Positions 57,565 to 64,000 of a stretch of 64,000 nt of DNA are shown here, one piece after another (within the stretch, counting starts at the first letter, position 1; each line of letters opens with the position of its first letter). A program made the translations under genes and the position numbers. The notes below the pieces were generated by a model that did no database searches, was not told where the DNA came from, and was given only the letters and a program-made list of their open reading frames with translations. Source of the stretch: Rhizobiales bacterium Y(2018) (GTDB lineage Bacteria; Pseudomonadota; Alphaproteobacteria; Rhizobiales; Aestuariivirgaceae); the NCBI GenBank assembly GCA_005502925.1, contig SCPD01000004.1:62001-126000 (forward strand), read 5' to 3'.

Positions 57565-58442
57565 TCGAGCGCTCCTTGCGGCTGCGCGGATGCCTGAATG
57601 GTCTCTTTGTCGGGATCGCAATAGCTGGACGCGACATTGAGGTCGAAATAGGCCGTTATCTTCGGCGCATCGGAATCCGACCTCATCATGTCCATCTCCA
57701 CTATGAGGAGCGGCTTGTTCGACGTCTTCTCGATAATGGCGTCTGGCTGGCTGGTCGGTCCACCTTTGCGCAACTGACTGACGACTGCGGGAGGCACCGG
57801 CACGATCTCCAATGTGTGCTCGAGATTGAAGTCCACCGGTATCGAGAACTCCTTGTCGCCGACATTCATGAGCAGCACATGGTGCTCGGTATAGGGTTGA
57901 ATCTGGCTGTTGCCGGCGCGAATGAAGGGTTTCTCCGTTCCGTGGTTCACCTTGTCCTCGACGAGCGATACATATTTGGGGCCGCCTTTGACGAACATGA
58001 CGAGCGGTTGTCCTGCCTTCTCGGCAAAGTCGCAGTCAAAGCGCAGCGTGGCATATTCCGGGGCGCGCCGGCCGACGATGCTTTCGTTGAAATGGCCGAA
58101 CAGTGTGAGGAGGCCGGCCAGGGCGCCAAGCGATCCCGCGAAGGTCGTACCCGCCACCTTGACGCTGTATTTTTCTCCCGCCGCCAGAGTGAGAAACAGG
58201 GCGATGCCCAGGAAAAGCAGGAAGAGACAGATGAATGCTGTCGTATTGAGGACGACCTGGCTTTCGAACAGGACAACTCGCATAAGATAGAGGAAGGGAA
58301 TCGCAAACAGGCAGCCGATCACGACGACCAGCAGCCGGAAGATCTTGTCGGCATGCTCGCCACCGAAGAGTTTCGGTGCCGGAGCCGGATCTCCAGGGAC
58401 CGGCTTGTCTCCGCCATTCACTTCATTTGGTTCGTGCGCCAT
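57561..58442 (-). CDS. Hypothetical membrane protein with large C-terminal soluble domain, 293 aa
   Basis: Two or three transmembrane helices lie near the N-terminus (IFRLLVVVIGCLFAIPFLYLMRVVLF, NTTAFICLFLLFLGIALFLTL, and a weaker one, FAGSLGALAGLLTLFG). They are followed by a soluble domain of about 170 residues with several beta-strand-like segments and two Cys (LRFDCDFAEK and SSYCDPDK). GGAGG is well placed before ATG 58442. No family is recognised. The gene lies between a Cys-rich exported peptide gene and a signal-peptide protein gene, and the three are probably co-transcribed and act together in the envelope. Confidence 0.72.
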   Translation of the reverse strand: MAHEPNEVNGGDKPVPGDPAPAPKLFGGEHADKIFRLLVVVIGCLFAIPFLYLMRVVLFESQVVLNTTAFICLFLLFLGIALFLTLAAGEKYSVKVAGTTFAGSLGALAGLLTLFGHFNESIVGRRAPEYATLRFDCDFAEKAGQPLVMFVKGGPKYVSLVEDKVNHGTEKPFIRAGNSQIQPYTEHHVLLMNVGDKEFSIPVDFNLEHTLEIVPVPPAVVSQLRKGGPTSQPDAIIEKTSNKPLLIVEMDMMRSDSDAPKITAYFDLNVASSYCDPDKETIQASAQPQGALE

Positions 58443-58467
58443 CAGGCCTCCTCTTTCCGAGCGTGCC

Positions 58468-58650
58468 CTAACCGCCGCACGGGCAATTGCCCCAACAACC
58501 ATATTTTCCGCAGCAATAACGCCAAATGCACTGCTGATAGACAGGCCCGCGCCCGCCCATGGCAGCAATGCCGGGGCTGCATTCGGCATCGAGCTCTTTG
58601 CCCGGCAGGATCACAATAAGGAAGGCGACCAGAGCCAGGAGCGTCTTCAT
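58468..58650 (-). CDS. Small exported Cys-rich peptide, 60 aa
   Basis: The product has a signal peptide (KTLLALVAFLIVILPGKEL), then a mature region of about 40 residues with seven Cys (AECSPGIAAM..., QQCIWRYCCGKYGCWGNCPCGG). The dense Cys pattern suggests a disulfide-bonded or metal-binding secreted peptide. Its distance to the membrane-protein gene is 25 bases, so it is likely the first gene of the three-gene unit. I recognise no named family. Confidence 0.65.
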   Translation of the reverse strand: MKTLLALVAFLIVILPGKELDAECSPGIAAMGGRGPVYQQCIWRYCCGKYGCWGNCPCGG

Positions 58651-59160
58651 TTGCGCACCCGCTCAATTCTGTGGTGAGACCGAACCGACATGGTCATGTC
58701 TGCGTGCTCCCTCCCCCGTCGGACAATCTAGGAGCGAGATTGCCCAGGGGTAACTACCATATGGCACTAATCGCATATGTGGGGAGCGGGCAGTGCGAGC
58801 ATGTCGGGCATTCCGCGATCCATGTCGTTTCCCGGCCGCTGCCTGAGCCGTTTTCATGGTCTGATCGCCTTGCTTCAGGTGCCCTTCCTCGGATGGGATA
58901 ATTGGGAAGCCGGTGCGATGCCGGCGCTACCCCCGTAACGGTAAGAGACCTCTGAGCCGCTCCGAATGCCACTGGGCAGATGCCTGGGAAGGTGGTGCGG
59001 CCGTCCTCAGCGACAGGTCTCAAGTCCGGAAACCAGCCTCGAGCATGCCGATGGACCGCGGTGGGCGGTCGAGTGGCGATTGGCCGAGGCCTGGTGCCGT
59101 GACGGCCGATCCCCCTCCTCGTCCCCGCATGAGCGAACTTTGCGAGGACGACACGCGATC
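58651..59160. other. Intergenic region ending in a cobalamin riboswitch leader
   Basis: The first 220 bases separate two divergent transcription units and contain no credible gene. From 58871 the sequence is a cobalamin riboswitch, followed by 115 bases of expression platform before the Rieske gene. Confidence 0.6.
58871..59045 (+). promoter_or_regulatory. Cobalamin riboswitch upstream of the Rieske oxygenase gene
   Basis: Landmarks in order: GGGAAGCCGGTGCGATGCCGG (58904-58924, consensus GGAA...GGTGaaAatCC), CTACCCCCGTAACGGTAAG (58927-58945, consensus CTGCCCCCGCAACTGTAAG), GCCACTG with GGGAAGG (P6/P8 region, about 58968-58991), and CAAGTCCGGAAACCAGCC (59021-59038, consensus AGCCAGGAGACCTGCC). 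TGCTT/GAGCA can close P1. The element belongs to a somewhat divergent subclass. Such elements usually repress translation or transcription when cobalamin is plentiful. Confidence 0.8.
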
Positions 59161-60390
59161 ATGACCGCCGTTACACTTCTGCACCAGGACCATCTGGGCG
59201 ACCGCATCGACCGTCTCGTCGCGTCGCGCGAACCGGGTCACGGCCTGCCGCGCGCCTTCTATGCCGATCCGGAAATCTTCGAGCGCGACATGGAGCGCTT
59301 GCTGCGCCGGCATTGGCATTGCATCGGCCATGTCAGCATCCTGCCCGATGTCGGCGACTTCGAGCTGTTCAGCTTCGAACGTGAAGCGATCATCCTGTCG
59401 CGCGCCCAGGATGGCGAGATCCACGCCTTCCTGAATGTCTGCCGCCATCGCGGCGCCGAGGTCTGCACCAAGCCTAAGGGCAACGCCCGATTCTTCATGT
59501 GCCCCTATCACGCCTGGACCTATGCCAATGACGGGCGCCTCAAGGCTGCGCGCCTGATGCCCAAGGGATTCGACCGCGAGAAATACGGGCTGCACAAGCT
59601 CCATGTCCGCGTCGCCGAAGGCCTCATCTTCATTTCCTTCGCCGCGACGCCGCTCGATTTCACGGTCATCGAGCAGTCGCTGCGCGCCAGCTGCAGCCAA
59701 TATGGCTGGGGTGAAGCGCGGGTGGCGCATCGCGAAACCTATGCGATCGCCGCCAACTGGAAGCTCGCGATCGAGAACTATGTCGAATGTTATCATTGCG
59801 GGCCGGCGCATCCCGAATATTCGAAGACCCATGCGCTCGAGCAGCCGGCCGAACGCATCGCCGAAATGAACAGCCGCATGGAGGAGCGCACTTGCGCGCT
59901 GGGCGTCAGCATCATCTCCGGCAATCACTGGCAGACTTCGCGCGCCGGCAAGGAGGCGATCGACGTATTCCGCTACGCGCTGTACGAAGGTGCGGCGAGC
60001 GGCAGCGAGGACGGTTCACCCGTCGCGCCTTTGATGGGCAAGTTCCAGAACTATGATGGCGGCGTCACATCGATCCATGTCGGCGGCACCAGCTTCCTCG
60101 TCTGCTATCCCGATCACGGCATGATCTACCGCTTCATTCCGAAGACCGTCGATACTTGCGAGATGGAGCTGATCTGGCTGGTGCGCGGCGATGCCGTCGA
60201 GGGCAAGGATTATGATCTCGAGAGGCTCACCTGGCTGTGGAAGGTGACGACGGCGGAAGACAAGAAGATCATCGAGCACACCGCGCGCGGCGTGCGCTCG
60301 CACTACTTCGTGCCTGGCCTGATCGCGCCGATGGAATACAACGAGCTGCGTTATATCGACTGGTATCTGGACGAGATCAGCCGTCCGTGA
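59161..60390 (+). CDS. Rieske non-haem iron oxygenase, large subunit (betaine-demethylase-like)
   Basis: The 409-residue product has a Rieske [2Fe-2S] site CRHRGAEVC (first Cys/His) and CPYHAWTY (second) at about residues 98-122, and a mononuclear iron site with NYVECYHCGPAHPEY (two His) in the catalytic domain. The N-terminal FERDMERLLRRHWHCIGHVSILPDVGDFE segment is typical of GbcA/stachydrine-demethylase-like enzymes, which hydroxylate N-methyl groups of quaternary amines and release formaldehyde. The start is ATG 59161; the longer frame from 58966 lies in the riboswitch. No reductase gene is adjacent. It is under a cobalamin riboswitch, unusual for this family. Confidence 0.85.
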   Translation: MTAVTLLHQDHLGDRIDRLVASREPGHGLPRAFYADPEIFERDMERLLRRHWHCIGHVSILPDVGDFELFSFEREAIILSRAQDGEIHAFLNVCRHRGAEVCTKPKGNARFFMCPYHAWTYANDGRLKAARLMPKGFDREKYGLHKLHVRVAEGLIFISFAATPLDFTVIEQSLRASCSQYGWGEARVAHRETYAIAANWKLAIENYVECYHCGPAHPEYSKTHALEQPAERIAEMNSRMEERTCALGVSIISGNHWQTSRAGKEAIDVFRYALYEGAASGSEDGSPVAPLMGKFQNYDGGVTSIHVGGTSFLVCYPDHGMIYRFIPKTVDTCEMELIWLVRGDAVEGKDYDLERLTWLWKVTTAEDKKIIEHTARGVRSHYFVPGLIAPMEYNELRYIDWYLDEISRP

Positions 60391-60423
60391 CCGTCTGACT
60401 AAGACCGCGTCCCTCCACGCTTC

Positions 60424-60473
60424 CCCTTCTCCCGCTTGCGGGAGAAGGTGCCCGACAGGGCGGATGAGGGTGT
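60424..60473. repeat. Inverted intergenic repeat, left copy
   Basis: CCCTTCTCCCGC-TTGC-GGGAGAAGG is a self-palindrome followed by GGGCGGATGAGGGTG. A second copy in inverted orientation lies at 60562-60609. The same family is scattered in intergenic space of many Hyphomicrobiales. Confidence 0.8.
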
Positions 60474-60561
60474 TGGTTCAGTCCGCAACAGATTTTAAGA
60501 GAGCAAGGAGAGGAAGCTTCGACACCTCTCACGCTTGCATCTTCACAAAGGTTGAGAGAAC

Positions 60562-60609
60562 ACCCTCATCCGGCGTTCGGCCACCTTCTCCCGCAAGCGG
60601 GAGAAGGGA
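60562..60609. repeat. Inverted intergenic repeat, right copy
   Basis: CACCCTCATCCGGCGTTCGGCC followed by ACCTTCTCCCGC-AAGC-GGGAGAAGGG is the inverted partner of the copy at 60424-60473. The pair flanks about 90 bases between the convergent Rieske and metE genes and can serve as a bidirectional terminator. Confidence 0.8.
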
Positions 60610-60652
60610 AGAAGAGGTAAGGGCCGGCGCGATGAACGCCGGCCCTCTTGCA

Positions 60653-62974
60653 TCACGCGCGGTGCGACGCCCGGAGACGGCCGGCGGCCGCCACCATATT
60701 GACCAGCGCCGGTTTCACCTCTTCCCAGCGGCGTGTCTTGAGACCGCAATCGGGATTGACCCAGACCTGGTCAGGGGCGAGATGCGCGGTCGCCTTGTCG
60801 AGGAGATCCGCCATTTCCGCCGCATCCGGCACGCGCGGCGAGTGGATGTCATAGACGCCAGGGCCGATCTCGTTCGGATAACGATAGGACACGAAAGCAT
60901 CGAGCAGCTCCATCTTCGAGCGCGACGTCTCGATCGAGATGACGTCGGCATCCATGGCGCCGATCGCGGCGATGATATCGTTGAACTCCGAATAGCACAT
61001 ATGGGTATGGATCTGCGTCTCATCCGCCACACCAGCGGCGGCGAGACGGAAGCACTCCACCGCCCAGTTGAGATAGGCCGTCCACTCGGCACGCCGCAAC
61101 GGCAGGCCTTCGCGGATCGCCGGCTCGTCGATCTGGATGATGCCGATGCCGGCTTTTTCGAGATCGACCACCTCGTCGCGGATGGCGAGCGCGATCTGCC
61201 GGCACACATCGGCGCGCGCGAGATCGTCGCGCACGAAGGACCATTGCAGGATGGTCACTGGACCGGTGAGCATGCCTTTCATCGGTCGCTCGGTGAGCGA
61301 CTGCGCATAGGACGACCATTGGACCGTCATCGGTTTCGGCCGCGACACATCACCGAAAATGACCGGCGGGCGCACATAACGCGAGCCGTAGCTCTGCACC
61401 CAGCCATGTTTGGTGAAGACGTAACCGGATAGCTGCTCGCCGAAATACTGCACCATGTCGTTGCGCTCGAACTCGCCATGGACGAGCACATCGATGCCGA
61501 TCTCCTCCTGCCAGCGCACCGCCTTCTCGGTCTCGCGGCGCAGGAACGCGTCATAGTCCGTTTGCGAGAGCACGCCCTTGCTGAAATCGGAACGCGCCTT
61601 GCGCACGTCCGACGTCTGCGGGAAGGAGCCGATGGTCGTCGTCGGGAAGGCCGGCAGGCCGAGCCGCTTGTCCTGAGCCACGCGCCGCGTCGCGAAGGGG
61701 CTGCGGCGCAACGTCATCTCATGCTTCACGCCGCGCGTCCTGAGCTGCACAGCTTTGTCATGGATCTTGGCCGACTCGCGGCGGTCCTGTGCGGCTTCGT
61801 CGGAGCGCGCCAGCTCGGCGGCGATCGCCACCGCGCCGTCTTTGAGGCCACGCGCCAGCAGCGCCACTTCCTCGATCTTCTGGGTGGCGAAAGCGAGCCA
61901 GCTCCGGATTTCGGGATCGAGATCGGTCTCGAGCGCCAGATCGACCGGCACATGCAGGAGCGACGAGGACGGCGCGATCACGATGCCGCCGGCATGGTCG
62001 GCGAAGCGGTCGAGGCTTCTGAGTGTCGCCGAAAGATCATTGCGCCAGATATTCCGGCCATTCACGACGCCGAGCGACAGCGTGAGATCGGACCGGGCCT
62101 TGCCGAGCACGATATCCGCCTGCTCGGGCGCGGCGCAGAGATCGACATGGAGACCTGCGACCGGCAGCTTGAACGCAAGATCGGCATTGTCGCCCAAAGC
62201 GCCGAAATAGGTGGTGAGCAAAAGCTTGAGGCCCGGCACCTCGCGCGCCAGCGTCTCATAGACAGTCTTGAAGGCGGCCTTGGCGGCAGGCGACAGATCG
62301 AGCACCAGCGCCGGCTCGTCGATCTGCACCCAGGAGGCGCCGGCGCCGGCGAGCTTGCGCAAGATTTCCACATAGACGGGGAGAAGTCCCGGCAGCAGCG
62401 ACAGAGGCTCGGCGCGGCCGTCCTTGACCTTGGCGAGGAGGAGATAGGTCACGGGCCCGATGAGGACCGGGCGCGTCTCGACGCCGAGCGCCTTGGCTTC
62501 CAGGAAATCATCGAGAGGCTTGGTGGTGGTGAGTGCGAAGGCCTGATCGCTCGCCAGCTCCGGCACCATATAGTGGTAATTGGTGTCGAACCATTTGGTC
62601 ATTTCGAGCGCCGGCACGCCCGTCGTCTCATGCTGATGGCCATGCGCGCAGGTTCTGGCCTCGCCACTGCCGCGCGCCATGGCGAAATAGAGATCGAGCG
62701 GAACGCCGGAAGCCGGGCGCTCATAGATCTTCGGAATGGCGCCCACCAGCGCGCTCATATCGAGCATCTGGTCATAAAGCGAGAAGTCGTTGCTCGGTAT
62801 GTGATCGAGGCCGCTCTTCTGCTGCAGCAACCAGTTCTCCTTGCGAAGATTCGTGGCCGTGCCGAGAAGCGCTTCAGCCGGACTCTTGCCGGCCCAGTAG
62901 CTTTCAAGCGCGACTTTCAGCTCGCGCCGACGGCCGATACGCGGGAAGCCGAGATTGGCGGTTGTGATGGACAT
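60653..62974 (-). CDS. metE: Cobalamin-independent methionine synthase
   Basis: The 773-residue enzyme transfers a methyl group from 5-methyltetrahydropteroyl-triglutamate to homocysteine without cobalamin. Both domains are present: the N-terminal barrel ([23 protein letters not shown]...) and the catalytic C-terminal barrel ([17 protein letters not shown]... FVRDDLAR), with the zinc ligands in [12 protein letters not shown] and [16 protein letters not shown] precedes ATG 62974. A cobalamin riboswitch in its leader (63225-63451) should shut it off when B12 is available and MetH can work. Confidence 0.95.
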   Translation of the reverse strand: [773 protein letters not shown]

Positions 62975-63224
62975 GAGTTCTCCTGTTCCGGAAAGCACAA
63001 GGCTCCAGATTTTTTCATTGGTGGTGAAGGTGAAGTGCTGAGGCGCGTCAGGGCGGACCGCGATTGCGGTCGTATCGATCGCGGATACTGGAGCTCGTCT
63101 CGAAGATCATGGCGCACCTCGCTGATAAGCGGCGGCCAATGGAAGAAGCATGCGAGGCGGACCTATACCGGCACCAACCTGCAACACGCGCTCCCCTGGG
63201 ACACCCCGCCCTAGAACGTCTTCG

Positions 63225-63451
63225 TCACGGCAGGTCTCCTGGCTCGCGGGTCTAAACCTCGATCCCCCTTCCCGGCTTGCGGCCAGTGGATTCCGGATCG
63301 GGCTCGCCGCTTACAGTTGCGGGGGCAGCCGCGGCTTTGATCCCATCTTGGGCGTTTCCTTATCGCCAAAGTCGAACAACTTTGGCGGGAAGCACCGTGG
63401 ATCGCACCGCATTCCCTTTTTCGCCTCAGGCAAAAACCTGAGGACCGTGAC
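63225..63451 (-). promoter_or_regulatory. Cobalamin riboswitch controlling metE
   Basis: On the minus strand: closing stem GTCACGG/CCGTGAC, GAATGCGGTGCGATCCACGG, the invariant CTGCCCCCGCAACTGTAAG, CCACTGG with GGGAAGG, and GCCAGGAGACCTGCC. Two extra stems (one with GCCAAAGT/ACTTTGGC) are inserted between the first conserved block and CTGCCCCCGC. It lies in the metE leader. Confidence 0.93.
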
Positions 63452-63578
63452 AAGACGATCATCTCTCAGCCCGTCTCTCATGTCAACAACATATAAAGAT
63501 ATTCTTATGTCTACATATGTCGGAGAAACTTTGCGACAATATATTGACGAGATGGGGCGACACACCACAATATACAGC

Positions 63579-63754
63579 CATCACTGGTCTCCAGGAGTGA
63601 TTCTGGAGCTAAGAGGGAATCCGGTGCGAATCCGGGACTGCCCCCGCAACTGTTAGCGGCGAGTTGTTTGCGTTGTCGGTCACTGATGCGAGTTGCGCAT
63701 TGGGAAGGCCAGCAAACGACGTCGACCCGCGAGTCAGGAGACCTGCCCGTGATG
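63579..63754 (+). promoter_or_regulatory. Cobalamin riboswitch upstream of nrdA-like gene
   Basis: On the plus strand: closing stem CATCAC/GTGATG, GGAATCCGGTGCGAATCCGG, ACTGCCCCCGCAACTGTTAG, CACTGATGCG with GGGAAGG, and GTCAGGAGACCTGCC. It is followed by a GC-rich hairpin (GGGCGGGGTGC/GCGCCCCGGTC) and the next gene starts 120 bases later. Confidence 0.93.
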
Positions 63755-63873
63755 TCTTTATCGTCCTCGGGCGGGGTGCTCCGAAGGTTCGCTTGCGCCC
63801 CGGTCGTTCCACGTGCCGGATTCCTGCGTCTGCGCTCCCTTGGCCCTGGCCCCCAACTTCTAGGGGTTAGCCA

Positions 63874-64000
63874 ATGTCTCTCATTCAAATCACCGATCGC
63901 CCGGAAGGCCGCGTCCTGCCTTTACCGTCGCGATCCAAGGAAGCCGCCGGCATGCTGGCCTTCCGCATCATCCGCCGCAACGCGTCGGTCTCGACCTTCG
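63874..64000 (+). CDS. nrdA: Probable ribonucleotide reductase alpha subunit, 5' end only (NrdA-like)
   Basis: Only the first 42 codons are in the window. After a short tail (MSLIQITDRPEGRVLPL...) the sequence MLAFRIIRRNASVSTF resembles the start of an ATP-cone (typically VVKRDGSVVPF), the nucleotide-sensing N-terminal module of class Ia ribonucleotide reductase. A cobalamin riboswitch upstream fits NrdAB, the B12-independent alternative to the B12-dependent NrdJ. The remaining gene and an nrdB partner lie beyond base 64000, so this rests on a short stretch and on context. Confidence 0.6.
   Translation, partial: MSLIQITDRPEGRVLPLPSRSKEAAGMLAFRIIRRNASVSTF

Larger units (their letters stand above)
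62975..63873. other. Divergent control region with two cobalamin riboswitches
   Basis: The space between metE and the rightward gene contains a cobalamin riboswitch on each strand (63225-63451 minus, 63579-63754 plus) with about 125 bases between their upstream ends, where both promoters should lie (AT-rich stretch 63480-63550). No protein-coding gene is supported here. Confidence 0.8.

Noticed and set aside
61478-63214. 578-codon open frame on the plus strand opposite metE
   Set aside because: It is the antisense phase of a GC-rich conserved gene; composition is Arg/His/Gly-rich without domains, and metE is certain on the other strand.

Overview
The window looks like chromosomal DNA of an alphaproteobacterium of the Hyphomicrobiales (Rhizobiales). 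It is GC-rich and carries several markers of that group: gapR (DUF2312), cpdR next to an N-formylglutamate amidohydrolase gene and tRNA-Val, a DUF1036 gene coupled to pyk, a 41-residue L36, an mmgR (alpha-r8)-type small RNA, ROSE-type RNA thermometers in front of two hsp20 genes, and promoter motifs resembling those of the general-stress sigma factor EcfG. Species cannot be assigned from the sequence alone.

Layout. 1-3.9 kb: two tandem TPR/CHAT protease-like proteins, the first cut by the window edge. 3.9-16.7 kb: housekeeping and envelope genes, namely a UbiB-like kinase, pepF, a sigma-54 response regulator, an L,D-transpeptidase, a DUF882 peptidase-like protein, the gapR group, and DUF1036-pyk. 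16.8-25.3 kb: an accessory, stress-flavoured stretch of small hypothetical genes, an EF-hand exported protein, a YflT-like protein, large catalase KatE and a membrane protein preceded by a 25-residue membrane peptide; several transcription units have GGAAC-N16-SGTT promoters. 25.3-31.2 kb: TPR protein, rpmJ, a thermometer-controlled hsp20, four consecutive exported proteins sharing a C-terminal two-cysteine domain, a hydrolase and an inositol-monophosphatase-family phosphatase. 31.5-33.4 kb: mmgR-like RNA, N-formylglutamate amidohydrolase, cpdR and tRNA-Val.

33.4-39.0 kb: a scrambled accessory segment after the tRNA. It holds a hypothetical gene whose first 46 codons are duplicated 4.3 kb downstream as a dead fragment, a candidate structured RNA, a second ROSE-controlled hsp20 operon, HigA with only a stump of HigB, a GYF_2-like pseudogene broken by an amber codon, and a DUF3309 membrane peptide. 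39.0-47.0 kb: a catabolic cluster (Gfo/Idh/MocA oxidoreductase, BKACE-family enzyme, GntR regulator, spermidine/putrescine-type ABC importer, SDR dehydrogenase). 47.1-54.9 kb: a LacI-controlled operon with PfkB kinase, a complete ECF transporter, BtpA-family protein, M24 peptidase-like protein and an MFS transporter, with two tandem LacI-type operators. One ECF ATPase has lost the ABC signature motif.

55.2-58.7 kb: a LuxR-type regulator facing an unrecognised three-gene unit (Cys-rich exported peptide, membrane protein, exported protein). 58.9-64 kb: a cobalamin-linked region with three cobalamin riboswitches. They precede a Rieske oxygenase, metE (B12-independent methionine synthase) and, divergently from metE, a gene whose visible N-terminus looks like the ATP cone of ribonucleotide reductase NrdA. 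MetE and class I NrdA are known B12-independent alternatives. The Rieske oxygenase under the same control is the most interesting functional lead.
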